Positions 12,920 through 25,285 of a DNA stretch of 64,000 bases are shown piece after piece. The stretch's first letter is position 1. Every line of letters starts with the position of its first letter. Below the pieces are notes generated by a model, which did no database searches, was not told the DNA's origin, and saw nothing but the letters and a program-made list of their open reading frames with translations. The stretch is taken from assembly GCF_016086655.4 (NCBI RefSeq), contig NC_052131.2, positions 36,395,705-36,459,704 on the forward strand, written 5' to 3'. The translations under genes were made by a program, and so were the position numbers. Origin of the DNA: Lepeophtheirus salmonis (taxonomy: Eukaryota > Arthropoda > Copepoda > Siphonostomatoida > Caligidae).

Positions 12920-13160
12920 TGTGAGTTAAGATACTAAAGAATTTCAGCTATAGTTTATTACCTTTATTGGCCGAATATGGCCTCTTTCAAATTAAAAAAC
13001 CCCTTCATTTTGTGTACAATAAGTGAGATATTTCCAAACTCACTCAAATGGTAAAGAATAATAATTTGTTAATATAAATTGATGATAATTAATCGAATAA
13101 TACTCCACACTACTATTTGAGTAGAATCATTCTAGTTTGCTTTTGTGTTTACGGATCATG
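12920..13160. repeat. Dispersed ~250-bp repeat, copy 3
   Basis: It opens GAGTTAAGATACTAAAGAAT and TTCAGCTATAGTTTA, and ends GAATCATTCTAGTTTGCTTT and TGTGTTTACGG, parallel to the copies at 4645 and 9588. Confidence 0.45.
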
Positions 13161-13654
13161 TATTTGAGAGCTACACACTTCTTTGAAGGGTTTTTGTATG
13201 TACGTACATAGAATGTGAGAAATCCTCCTGTGTTGAAGAAGAAAAAGAAGACCTTTTCAACCTTGAATTTGATGGAAATCCTCGATTACTCCCCCCTTAT
13301 TTTTTCTTTTTTTTTGTACTTATGTAAAGAGTTAAACAATTATTTTTGTGTACTTAACACCATTGTAATAAAATACATTTTTGCTTCTCAATTTTTGTTA
13401 TGGTCGTCATCATTGTTGTTCAAAAAGGGTTTTTCAAGGAGATTTTATTTATAACTATTTTAAGAAAATTATTGACTTTTTGTATTGAATGTTTTTTGTT
13501 CTACTTGTTTCTACTGAACAAGTGTTGAATCGACTTGAACTTAGTTTGTCTCCTCATTGGAAATGATGATACCCTAAGGGTATTCTGTGCACTAAGCCGA
13601 AAACATTTGATGAAGTAAGGTCATAAATGACAAACACTATTCAATAAAAGATAA

Positions 13655-13890
13655 AGTATTGTTGTGAGAGGCCTCATTTATTGGGTCTAGTCCAGTTTTC
13701 ATACAAGACTTCTCAATCCTTGGAACAGGCCTTTTATACTATGAGCCCTTCGAACCATCACTATTAGAACTGATTAAAAAAAAAAGAGATAAAGTTGAGT
13801 GACGTCATGAAAGACCAAACTTTAAACGTTTAAGAACTGATATACAGGACTGAACTGGATAGAACTGCAATCTTTTGATACTTTTCGACT
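13655..13890. repeat. Dispersed GGACCGG-type repeat, copy 2
   Basis: It shares TTGTGAGAGGCCTCATTTATT, then a GTCTAGTCCAGT block, with 8532-8590. With the 17050-17275 copy it shares the internal run AGAACTGATTAAAAAAAA, AAAGTTGAGTGACGT and the GACCAAACTTTA block. It ends with GATATACAGGACTGAACTGG, a phrase that also occurs at 2920-2965. Confidence 0.5.
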
Positions 13891-14080
13891 AAAAATTTTA
13901 AATTGAGGAAAGAGTACTTTTGTATTTCCATTCCATTTTTTAATTAAGAATATTTCTTTTCATTATTGATCACATCCAATCATACGATACAGCGTTGTAA
14001 AGGTATTATTGTATACTACAAAGGCTTTTCGGACAGTATTGCACTTGTTCGGTTAATTTTTGAATTATTCTGCGTCGAGT

Positions 14081-14630
14081 ATGGAGGCGTCAAAGGAAGA
14101 CATTCGAAATATTGAACATTTCTACTATCAGAAAGGGAAAAACACATCGAATGCGACTAATAAATTTGCGATGTATATGGGCCCTTTACTCCTTCAGTTC
14201 GACTTGCAGAACAGTGTTTCGAGTGATTTATTTTTCTCACTCAATTCTGCCCTTTTCGGTGAACAACTCAACCGTTTGATGCTAGCAATCTAACAGAAGC
14301 CAGTGATAAATAGGATAGGGATTGCGTTTTATCAAGATAATACCAGATTGCACACATCTTTGATGGTACGCCAGAAGCTCTAGAAGCTCAGATGGGAAGT
14401 TGTTAGGCATCCACCATACAGTCTGAACCTAGCACCAAGCGACTACTACCTGTTTCTGTCGATGGCCTGCGCGCTTAGGGGTACAAATTTGTCCTCAATA
14501 GAGGCCGGTGAAAATTTGATTGAGGGTTTTTTTGCGAATAGAGACAAGGGCTTGTACGAAAAAAAACGTAACGAAATTGGATTCTCGTTGGGAACAAGTT
14601 ATTGAATAGAACAGGGCATACTTGGCTTAA
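14081..14630 (+). pseudogene. mariner transposase pseudogene with large internal deletion
   Basis: The ATG at 14081 opens MEASKEDIRNIEHFYYQKG, a mariner-type N-terminal helix-turn-helix. By about 14310 the text has already jumped to the catalytic C-terminal part: FYQDNTRLHTSLMVRQKL, then HPPYSLNLAPSDYYLFLSM, SIEAGENLIEGFFANRDKG and SRWEQVIE. Several frameshifts and stops occur. The central region with the first catalytic Asp is gone. No clear terminal repeats were identified. Confidence 0.8.
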
Positions 14631-17049
14631 ATCAGCTGATTGGTAGTGGCACTTCTTATAAAGAATAAAAATAAAGTGAAAAAAAACAATTTACTTTTTT
14701 CCCAAACAATTATATAACAAAAATGTCGTTAAAGGCAATTAATATGCCCTTTTAGGGGACCAACAGGTTTTTTGTTTGAGCTACCTCAGAAATTTGAAGT
14801 CATTATAGAAGCAATATATTGCTTTGTATCATAGAGTATAATTTTCTAGCCCATATTTTTGAGGGGTTACGTCATTGGTCGGACAGTTTCTTTATGATGT
14901 AATGACGCTGCAAGAAACGGTTTCGATATCCATTTAATATTCTAGTATCGTTTGAAATATGTGTGTACTCCGGTACCACTATAGTGCCCATTTACTAACA
15001 ACACTCATATGATGTCAGCTTTTTCGAATTTAAAAATCAACTCATCATTTGTGTCAAGTCTAAAAATTATTGACCCATGTCGAGTCAACACAAGACTATA
15101 CCTAACTCTGCCTTCCTTATAAATAACTAAACATAGAATGGATAATGACTTTAAAATGTCACAAATCTGATATGCATTTATTTTTATTTTAACGAGGTTA
15201 GCAAATGTTTGTACAGAAATAATTAACTTTTTAATAATCAAATCAATAATTATAAATATATACATAAATGAAAGAATAATTCATTTTATAATAAACGAAT
15301 CCTTGAAATATAAAATGTATATATATATATAAACTGGTCTCCATTGCAATGAAACTGAATGCATAGTATTTAGAACCAGTCTTAGGCCACAAGTGTTACA
15401 ATGGGCCTCACACTTACAAAAGTCCTCGTGCTGATTTAAATAAATACATTAAAAATGTATTTTCAAAAAAAAAATTATTTGTAAAAAGTGAGGAAATATT
15501 TTTCTAAAAGGTCATTAAATAAAATATGGCCACAAAAAACGTCATTTCATAAATACCCTACAAAGAATTCCATATATTTATTTAATAAAAATGTAAAAAT
15601 AATATTTCTCAATTATACTTAGGGTCCCACAATATCTAAGGCCTGTTCTGAGTATATATCTACTCATAATATTTTATATAAAAGGCAATCTTCCATTCCC
15701 TTTATGGCTACGCCCTTCTTCATTTTTTAAAATAAAGGCTTTGTGTCTTATAAGAAGATTCTCTATTTGAATAATTATCAACAAAAGCCACGACACTATA
15801 AACGAAATTTATATTCTTCTCTGTGAAACGAATATTATGTACACTTGTACTGATCAAAAAAGATTATTTATCAATTACTTCCGGGATGTTTTTACATTGT
15901 TTATGATTTTGACAATTATAATACAAAATTTTATTTTAAACTTGGCAAAAAAACAACAAAGTTATTAGGAAGGTGGACCCTTTTAACAGGAGTTGGATTA
16001 TATTTTGAGCATGAAATGCACAAGGTCGTGCAAGTTTTCACTACTAGAAGAGTCTCAAATCATCAACTCCAAGTTAAAAAATAAAATAAATCTGTTATTA
16101 ATAATAGATTTTGAAACGCGGTTTTTGAACCTGTTTTTTTGTTTTTTTCTCCATCATTTCCCTGATGATTTCTTCTTCAAGGCATCCCCATCTTAATTAT
16201 GAGTTTATTATCATCAATTAGAAAAGAGAATATTAATAACTTATTGTGATTCGAAACAAGAAGAGAGGGTAAAAGAGGCACCGTATTTTGCAGAAAAAAT
16301 AATTGATAAAATAGTATATTATTTATATCAAATTGAGAAAAGACAAAGAAGCACACTGTCCAATGACCCACTTACATACATATTTACTAGGCTACAAAAG
16401 CCTATAATACAAAACCGGTCCCCAAGGTCAAAGAAATAACACTATATATATTTAATCTGCATTTGAATTTCCAGTTTTAATGTAAGCAATGAGTTAAAGA
16501 TTCCTTCATAATACATTCCTTTGAATAATGAATGAGTTGATATCAGGGAGCCCTCAGTCTGTGATTTTTTTCCTCTCTTTATACGACATACAAGCCTCTT
16601 TTTATCATAAAATACCTTAAAATGGTGATAAGAGGCTCTGTGGCTAAGAGATTACTCAGTTTCCCTTTTTCTGTTCATTCCTTTTTTTAAATGAAACCAG
16701 GAATCCATAATCAATTTTTATGACAATTTGGTTTGCTAGAAATATTTATTTCCCTTACGAGATCTACATTTTGACATAACACAGATAACATCACTTAATC
16801 ACTTTTCCCCAAGACATAAGTAATTTTGTATCTCATATTTCAAGCCCAGTGGTCCTCACTTAATTACTTGGTTGTAACTTTCTTGTGTATAAGGTTTCTT
16901 TGTAGAATAATCAAAAACAAGCTGGGAAAAGAACACCGTTCAATAGAAAGGAAAAGTATGAAAGGTCCTCAATTTTTTTGCTCAATATCCAACCTTACTC
17001 TCTGCATACTTAGAAGTCAATTTAAAATATCCAATTTGGGGTTTGCATT
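14631..17049. other. AT-rich non-coding sequence
   Basis: I see nothing supportable in this stretch. A (TA)n-like run lies near 15317-15332. Short ORFs at 15005, 15993 and 16826 show no family features. Confidence 0.55.
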
Positions 17050-17275
17050 GGTGTTGTATCAGTCCTTATTTATTCTTTCCGATCCATTCCATTCTTAGGA
17101 GCAGTCCTTGGGACCGGTCCTTGCGGCTGACGGTCCTTCGGGCAACTAGAACTGATTAAAAAAAAAGAAATAAAGTTGAGTAACGTAATTAAGGATCGAA
17201 CTTTATCAGTTTTAGGACTAAAGCAGTCTTGAGTCCTACATAAGAACTGTCACAGTGCCTGTTCCTATCCAGAGG
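17050..17275. repeat. Dispersed GGACCGG-type repeat, copy 3
   Basis: GTGTTGTATCAGTCCTTATT opens it, then TCCTTGGGACCGGTCCTTGC, then AGAACTGATTAAAAAAAA and AAAGTTGAGTAACGTAAT, as in copy 2. It is non-coding and looks like a short non-autonomous DNA element. Confidence 0.5.
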
Positions 17276-18122
17276 TATCCCTATAGGATGTACAAATTTG
17301 AGCAACTCTAATTTGACCTCTTCTTTTTTATTGTTTTGTAAGGAATTGAAGAATTTTTATTATAATTTTTCTTTATTTTTCCTTTATTGTTGTAAACCTT
17401 TTATTTAGAGACCGTTTGAAATTTCTGCTTGGGTATATATGTAAATGAAAAGAAGCCCCCTTTCATCCATTAGCTGACATTGTACATAATACACAAATAT
17501 ATATATTATTGTGAAACATGGCATGTTTGAATTTTCTACCTATAATGATGGAAGAATATAAAAATATTACTTACATAGATTATTATTTAAACCTAATCAA
17601 TTCAATTGTCCGAACAGAAAATGAAAAAAATATATTTCCATTTTTTTTTTTTTTTGCTCTCTCTATTATTTCAAAATATTTACGTATTATACACTTATAT
17701 ATATTTGGAGTAAAGGAGTTTCACCAATATCTACGTAGTAATATATTTTTAAATATGAAATAAAACAAATAAATTATAAAAATACAAAAGAAAAAAGCGA
17801 AAATCATGCCTGTATATAAATAATATTGAAACTCATTTGTACGAATACCATATAAAGGAAGAAAGATGGGATATAAATATCTATAAATACCTAAATCATA
17901 TACAATCTAATCCAGAGATAAGAAATTCGGATATAATATAATACGCTTATAGTCAACGTTCTCTCAGATACCAAATTTTTACAACGTGTAATACAGGATT
18001 TATCTAATCAAGTGGCACACATTCAATTTTTTTTTTCAATTTCTCAAGAGTAAATATAAAAAAGATGTATTGTGAGACATTTATTAAACAAAATCATCTG
18101 AAAATAGTACTCGGCACAACTT
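17276..18122. other. AT-rich non-coding sequence
   Basis: I see nothing supportable. The 81-residue ORF near 17518-17763 is low-complexity, with a run of Phe codons from a T tract. Confidence 0.55.
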
Positions 18123-18855
18123 TTATTCAATATTTGAGCACTCAGCTCTAATAATTGCCTCAGTACAAGGCCTATATCCCTTGCGGACCTTGACTATATA
18201 GCCAGACTCGACCTTAGTCCACTCCTTCTTAATGGAAGCCTCTAGAGAGTCAACACTTCTGTGAGGAGCTGCACAAACCCTCTCCTCTAAACGTACTTAG
18301 ATGGAGTATTCCTAGAGGTTCAAGTCTGTAGAGGAGGGTGGCTATATGTTGAGGCCCCAAAAGTCCGGCAAGTTGTCTCAGTAGGGCCTGGGTCTTAGCT
18401 GTGCGATGAAACAAAGCTCTGTCTTGATTGAAGACAATGTTGTCCTAGGGCTTCGCGTCTGGAGAGAATGTTGGCCGCATTTGTGGTCCCTAATGGCCAT
18501 AAAGTTGTCTTATCGAGAGGGCCTGGGTCTTAGCGGCGCAATGACATGGAGTTACATCTTGATTGATAACAAAGTTGTCCCCGAACGTTTCTCTGGCCCA
18601 AGGTAGCCCTTTCTTATACATAAGTTGGATGTTAGCATCTGCATTAAGCAACTCCTTTTCCCCTACAAAAATGGGAGGGTAGATTCCCCAACGCCCAAAA
18701 TAATGGTTCCAGCCATTCTGAAGAAATGTCTTACTGAAGTGGAGGCATTTTTCCGGATATTTGATCATCATGTAGCGGCTGTTCTGCTTTTTCACAGTGG
18801 CATCATGGGGGAACATTTTGTCATGAGACATGAGATCGTAATTTGGTGCCAACAT
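18123..18855 (-). pseudogene. Tc1-like transposase pseudogene with an internal duplication
   Basis: Leftwards from 18855 the frame reads PPIFVGEKELLNADANIQLM, LPWARETFGDNFVINQD and CHCAAKTQAL. After a stop the same part recurs as NIVFNQDRALFHRTAKTQAL (about 18440-18385). It is followed by PPSSTDLNL, RLEERVCAAPHRSVDSLEASI and GYRPCTEAIIRAEC, with the stop at 18125-18123. The QD-containing catalytic block is therefore present twice in tandem (about 18340-18460 and 18480-18600). Stops make it inactive. Confidence 0.8.
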
Positions 18856-19194
18856 TTGTTTATTGTATATTTCTTTTTAAATTCATTTAACATGGATTTT
18901 CAATCCATGGGGGGAAGTTTTAATATTTCTTATTTACATTGGTTTCAAAAAAAAAAAAATGTTGGTTTTTTTTAAATATTTTGAATATAATCAACTTTTC
19001 ATATGAAAAATAGCAGTTTTTTTATCCAGATTTGACTGTATAGGTATCCTGAGAGTTCCAGATAGCGACTAACACATTCTTATTTTTATTGTATCTCGCA
19101 AATATTTCTCCTAATGGATGAGAAAAAAGACCCAAAATCATTAGTTGGTACTTAGCCAATTTTTGTGCACCTTTTATTCAATAATTGTAGCTTA

Positions 19195-19824
19195 GGTGTG
19201 GCCCATTCAAATCTGAACACTTTGAATTTTAAAATTGAAGAGGATATATTTTGTCTGAGCTCTCATAATAATTAATGTAGCCTCTCATAGTGGTAATAAT
19301 GGCTTCCAGCCTGTGGTAGAAGGTCTGGCACCCCTGCGGATGTAGTCCTCTATAATGGCGTCCCAGTGCTGGAACACTGTAGCTTTGTCGTGGGGGGTAG
19401 GCCCAAAGTGTAAAAAAATAGTTCAAAAGACTGAATTACAAGAGTCTTGCAACGGAAGAGATGGGTTTCTTTCATTGCTGGTATCAAAAGGATCCTCTCT
19501 ACACTGGTTTTCTTTAACTCCTCCAGTTCCAGTTTGCCTTTTTGACAGAGCCTTTCTTCCTCTCCAACGTTTCGAACTTGCTGACGGCGTAAAAGGAGGC
19601 CCTGGAGACGCCCAACTATTTGGAGTGCGTGAATGGGCATTTGTCGATCACGCTCAAGGGTCATTTTCTCCACTTATACGTAAGCTAGAGAGCTCTGGTT
19701 TGTTTCTTCCTGCAACGAATGGATTATGCTTTTATACCTCGAAATATGAATTAATTTCAATCACTTCTATGTACTTCATTAATTATTGAATTAGTAAGTG
19801 TTCAGATTTCGATGGCCCACCTGG
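19195..19824 (-). mobile_element. Tc1-like deletion derivative, copy A (both ends and TA target sites present)
   Basis: Both ends are bounded by TA: 19193-19194 and 19825-19826. Inverted ends share AAATCTGAACACTT preceded by TGGSCCAT. Read leftwards, the coding remnant gives an N-terminal part (LERDRQMPIHA, then PSASSKRWRGRKALSK in another frame, then NERNPSLPLQD). This is joined to a C-terminal tail (IIEDYIRRGARP and GWKPLLPL). The catalytic core is absent, so it could only move by borrowed transposase. Confidence 0.75.
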
Positions 19825-20349
19825 TACATACATAGGTAAAGAATAAACACTCAAAAGCTTTTCAAATTGAAATATATTGTCACTTAATTGCGGATGTTTT
19901 AAAGGTCAAAGGACGGACAGGTGAAAGCTTAATGTATATCTTCATTAATTAGTTTTTTTATATAATTATAAGAAATAACATCAATGTATGCATGAAGCTA
20001 TTCAATTTACTGTCATTAATGTATGTATCCATGAAGAAATTCATTTGAAGTCATGACGGTGTTGAAAAGACTAATTACACAAGTGTAGAATGTATACATC
20101 CATGGACCCCCATTATAAAAAAAACTTTTTTTTTTGTAAATATCAGAGACTCATTATAAAGAGGACGCTCCTAATTATGGAATTTCCTCATTTCTCTTCA
20201 TAGATAATCACCAACAATACATTGGATTTTATTTTTTTTAATTCCATAAGAGAGGTAAATATTATCTTCTAGAGTCCTGATATTTTTTTTTTTAAAGGAC
20301 TATATATTTTATTATTGAGTCGGCTTGATTTTAATCCCAAGCCTCATCA

Positions 20350-20830
20350 AAGGATGTTTCGAGTATCGTTTTTGACAGAAGAGTATAGAAAAAAATCCTT
20401 GTGCAGTGACAAAAAAAGATCCTGAACCACATCAAGGGAACCTGTGAACTCATTGTGATCTTTTCATTTGGGAAGATCTTTTACTGTTGACCCCGTCTTC
20501 AACACGCAGAATGACAGAGTGGTTACATTTGGGGATTTAGCAGAGAAGCACCGATATGTCTCCAGTCTAACATGCATTTCTGGACTTCTGGACACCGCAG
20601 AGCCCAGAACCTAATCCTCATGAATATTTTATCTAGACGCACGTTGAGTCCAAGGCCTGCAGGAGACGCCTTAACAGCATCCTCGCCATGAAGACCTCTG
20701 TGAACAAGACCTGTCCTCCATATGCGCCGAGTAAATCCCGAGACCTGCAGCAGCTTCCACCTACGCCTGGAGCTTACGATCAATGCTAAGGGCGAATACA
20801 TTGACCAAAAGATGTTCTTTAGGCTGCAAT
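20350..20830 (+). pseudogene. Tc1-like transposase remnant with an internal deletion
   Basis: On the + strand, frames give LTEEYRKKSLCSDKK, then ELIVIFSFGKIF and FNTQNDRVVTFGDLAEKH, followed at once by LDFWTPQSPEPNPHEYFI, HVESKACRRRLNSILAMKTS, and in another frame LELTINAKGEYID. These are Tc1-family landmarks. The region between the first Asp and the PPxSPDLNP motif is deleted and the frame is broken. Confidence 0.75.
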
Positions 20831-22344
20831 TGTAATAATTTAACTTGTTTTCCTAATGCAACCAGGACCCTACAATGGACTTCAATACTTTTTGTGTTAA
20901 AATGGTTAAATAATAAAGGTTGACCCGATAAAAATATTAGCTCATTAGTGCCCATTAAGTGATTGAACAGTAGGAAAGTAATTCATACAATGCCTACACA
21001 CTGAAAGTATTTAATTGAATATAAATTAAACCATGGTCAGTTGGCATGCATAGCTACTTATCTTTTTCCCCTTTTCGGATCTATCGACTCAAGTCTACAA
21101 AACCCTTATAATGCATCAATCAAAATATTATTTTGTTTATAAATTTTTCATTAACTTTCTTGATCTTTCAAAAATAAAAATTAATTAACTCATACAGGGT
21201 AAAGACTCCAGTTTGGGTGAATTAATATATACCTATCCATCTACAATAATGTACAACATAATTAGGTGACTTCCCAGTTTTTCTTGCCCTTTAACTTTTT
21301 TTATATGTAATAATTACAGCTATTATGACTTTTTTTTTTTTACTTTTTAGCTCTAAGGCTAGTCACTGTGATGATTTCCCTATCATCCTACCCTTGTCTT
21401 GTCTTTACGTGTGCGTATATACACATGTAAGTTATAATTAATGCTGAAAATTGTTCTGGTTGATAAGGAATAATTATCTCTAATATCAATGGAGGGGTTC
21501 TCAAACCCTTTTTTGAGACTAAAAAATATAGAAACTCTTAAAACTTAATGAAGTTGGATAAATATTACTTATAAATGTCCTAAATTGAACTCTGTAGGGA
21601 TTCACTCATCATTTTGAAGAGGCTCAAAGACTTTTACATGGAGTAATACTAAGTTTCGAATCAATCAATTTATTGAACAAAACTTTGTAGAAATTCAGAA
21701 CTTGACCACTCCAGTACTCGACATATTCGGAATTCGATGTAAAATGAGGAGAAAAACGATGACTCAAATGAATTTTGTTAACAGAATACTGATCTGTTTG
21801 GGTCACATGCTGATGGTCGGCGTTGTTGTTTAGTGGGAATTAAACCAATGTCAAGCAGTGTGCCAGTTTTTGCGATTTGATGTATTATTTTTCATAAACA
21901 AAATACGAAAGAGGAAAACGATAAGACCAAAAATAGAGTTGAAAATGGAGATGGATTATGAAGAGATTTTTCCGTTTTCAGATGTTTCTGTTGGGGAAAA
22001 TTGAAACGGATATTTATTGCATCGCTTCTCGCGCTCATTCTGGAAAGAATAAGCATCGAGTTTCTGAGTTCTACCCTACACAAAGTTTGTTTTTTTAAAA
22101 GAGTCAAAATTATACAGGTCTGTATATTAGGTATCGATCAATCTTTATAAGAATAATAATACCTTTAATTAAGCCAAATTAAAAAATAATGCCCAATTAA
22201 TCTAAATATAAAGAAGGTTCAACTAAACATTCACAAGTAGAAAAAAAAAAAAAAGTAAAACGTTACAGTCTCTATATTTCTTAACAAATTTTATTAAACT
22301 TTTACCCAAAATTCAACATTATAACATCTATTTGCCATATTATT
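20831..22344. other. AT-rich non-coding sequence
   Basis: No recognised gene or repeat family in 1.5 kb; several T and A tracts only. Confidence 0.5.
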
Positions 22345-23065
22345 AATAAAATCAATGTTTGCTCAGTCCACGCATTCACAACGTTCTGCATTCTTGACCA
22401 TACCAGTCTGTAAAGTATGGAGTGCCCTCCTTTTTCCATCCTCAGGAATCTTGTGGTGGGACCTTCATTGGAAACATTTTAAAAGTTGTCCCTTTCACAG
22501 TAATTGTGTGCGCAGTACATTAATGAAAACCATGGCATTGATCCCATGCCCCTGTTTGAAGATGAAAGACAGCCTAACCTTACCCTTGCTGCTAACAACG
22601 TCAAGAACCATCTCTGGCTCGTTGTATTTGTCCTTCATGATTCTAGGGACGTTATAAGGACTTTTTGCTAATCATTTATTGTTACTTGAGTTATACTACT
22701 GCGTTTGACTGAGAAGAACTAGACTAGTTTCACAGACGACTCCTGTTTTAGCTTGATCAACGCATTGATTTAGGTGACTATTTTCTCCTTGTTTGAAGAG
22801 GTTAGAAGCTCTTTCTTTTGCGCCATGCATACCTGTGATATCGTAAGTCTTCCTTGAAGACTCTAGGGACAGGTGAACAGCCCTCAGCGATTGCATTAAT
22901 GGATTGACCGGGATTCTTTTCAATTTTTTGGTTTATTTTCCTTACCAAAGGAGGACTTCAGACGGTTTTAGCCGCTTCTGGGTTAAAAAACTTCCAGGAA
23001 CATCCTCAGTGGGTCCTTACCATACTTGCACGTTTTCTGGGGGTTTTTGTTTACGCATTGAGTAG
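22345..23065 (-). pseudogene. Tc1-like transposase remnant
   Basis: Leftwards from about 23060, the combined frames give RPPLVRKINQKIEKNPGQSI-like text, AIAEGCSPVPRVFKEDLRY, then after a gap EMVLDVVSSKGKVRLSFIF, KQGHGINAMVFINVLRTQLL, and GMVKNAERCECVD. The order of helix-turn-helix, linker and catalytic core fits a Tc1-like transposase. Frameshifts and stops make it non-functional. Confidence 0.65.
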
Positions 23066-24448
23066 TGCACTAAACTGTATAAGGCAAAACGCGTTGTTTA
23101 TTTTACTGTTTAAATTCCACATAAGTGCACAATGTTTTTGTTTCTAATTAAATAAGACAGTGGTATGTTGTCGTAAGGAAGTATGATGAGGAACTGGCGT
23201 GGTAGACAAACATCCGTATTGGACTTACTCTCCGTTAGTGTGTCTTTGTATTACAACCAGTTTGTAGGTGGATGAGATAAGATCAGAGAAAATTGTGAAC
23301 GTTTAAAAGAACTACGATTTTTATGAAAGATCCTTAAAGATTTACTCAAGTAATTTCATCGATAATATTAATGAAAATGATCCATTGTAGAGTATCTTAT
23401 AAAATTTGGGAGTTCTCCAGCAATTGATAACAGAGACGGAAGGAATTATACCTCATATTAAGGAGAGATACAGTCCCCTAGAAAATTGATTTAAAGAGCT
23501 TTTTTAAAACAATGACAAAAAATATTTCACAATTTTTTAAAACACATATATTTTTTGTGAGTAAATTGACAGTTAAGTGGGAAACATTTTTTATGTACAT
23601 AAATACATAAATTTGAGAGTGTTTGAATGAGGTTAAATAATATGTATGTGGATACATACATATGTATATTAGGAGGTAAACACGGCCTGAAGGCCGTATT
23701 TATTTATCCAGAAAGTTTATCAAGTCTCTTCATTATCATAATCAGTACTACATAAAATGTACATATCAGTGTCTGCTTGAAGCTAATTATTTACTTGCTT
23801 ACTTGGAATAAAGGATTGAACGTATGTGTATGTAGGTAAATTGTATTTCTGTAGGCGGGAAATCCCAACTTTTGTATTCATATACTACACAATAATAATG
23901 ATTATTCTATGATTTGAAAAGGGGTTGACGTACAATAATTGGGTGTGTGATCTCAATTCTCAATGAGCTCTCTTACCTCGGTTGTACCTTTATTTCTATG
24001 GTTGCTTCCTATTGTGCATACCAAGAAATAGACTGAGAATAAATAAACAAAAAGTGAAGTGGAAGGAATGGAATGAAATGGTTGGGGGAAACCTGTCAAT
24101 TTTAAAATCCAAGGATGTTTAGACTTATCAAAGAAATAAGTGCTTACTTTATTAATAATTGAATATGAAGGGTCTTATTGTAGATTTCAGAGTTGCACGT
24201 CAAATAATAATATTCTTATCAACTTACAAACCATAAAAAAAACACAAACAGATCTTCATAGACCAAGTTTTATACCCATTGTAATTGAAATATTTACTAT
24301 TATATTACACGCATATTTATTCTAAATTTTTTCTACCTCTATACATGTTACAATGCAATTTAATGATGAATTATTTATTTTATGAAATGAGAGATGGAGG
24401 ATGATTAAACGTTCAAAATTGCTACAAAAGTGAAATAAAATATGAGCA
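23066..24448. other. AT-rich non-coding sequence
   Basis: Nothing recognised. The flank of deletion derivative copy B begins near 24420. Confidence 0.5.
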
Positions 24449-25285
24449 CATTGAATTTTAAACTTCCACAAGATATAATTTATTAATTAGCAATTGAATT
24501 TCATCAAAATTAATACTATGAATAGATGTGTTACTGAGTACTTTTAAAATCATTAATGAAGCCACCCATAGCGGCAATGATGGCTTCCAAGCGGCGACGA
24601 AACGCCCGGCATCCGCTTTGGATGTAGTCCTCTGACATGGCGTGCTGATTGGCAATGGCTATAAAGGCCTCGTTATTTGGATGACGGGCACTGCAGGCCT
24701 TCCCCTTGACATGCATACAAAAGGTGTAGTCGAGGGCTTAGTATCAGGGCTGTAGGGGGCCAAAAGTGGCAAAAAAAGAGGTCAAAAGACTCTTGCAATG
24801 GAATGGATGGGTTTTTTTTCATTGCTGGTGTCAAAAGTGGCATTTCCACTCTCTCAAGGATCTTTCCAAATCCCTTCTTGGATAGCTCTCTGTACAGTCT
24901 GGTGTTAAACATCGAGATCTCTTGTGTGGGCCCTCATGGACATAAGGGATATGGCATAAGCTGTTTTTTATCACTCCTGCAGGTCCAGTTTGGCTTTTTG
25001 ACAGAGACATTCTTCCTCTGCACCGTTTCGGACTTGCTGACGGCGTAGACGGCGGTCCTGGAGAGGATCATCTGCTTTGAGTTTAACAATGGAAATTCGT
25101 CAATCACGTTCAAGTGTCATTTTCTCGACTTGTACGTAAGTCATAGAGCTGAGGTTTGTTTTAATTCGTAACTAATTGTTTATTTTATATATATATATAT
25201 ATATATAAATATGAGTTAATTTCAATCACTGAAACTTAATTACTTATTGAATTAGTTAGTGTTCAGATTACAATGGTCCACCCGG
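24449..25285 (-). mobile_element. Tc1-like deletion derivative, copy B
   Basis: The right end matches copy A (GTGTTCAGATTACAATGG, CCACCCGG, then TA at 25286-25287). The left tip is eroded. Read leftwards it has the start of the transposase (TPSASPKRCRGRNVSVKKP-type), YRELSKKGFGKILERVEMP, LLTPAMKKNPSIPLQES, then a jump to WPPTAL and the C-terminal KACSARHPNNEA and CRAFRRRLEAIIAAMGGFI. The N-terminal to C-terminal joint is like that of copies A and C. It contains a (TA)n run at 25187-25207. Confidence 0.75.

Noticed and set aside
17518..17763. 81-codon + strand ORF
   Set aside because: Low-complexity translation with a Phe run from a T tract.
19355..19789. 144-codon + strand ORF
   Set aside because: It runs antisense to Tc1 deletion derivative A; the opposite strand carries the transposase words and the ends agree with that.
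22355..22657. 100-codon + strand ORF
   Set aside because: Antisense of a decayed Tc1-like transposase read on the - strand.
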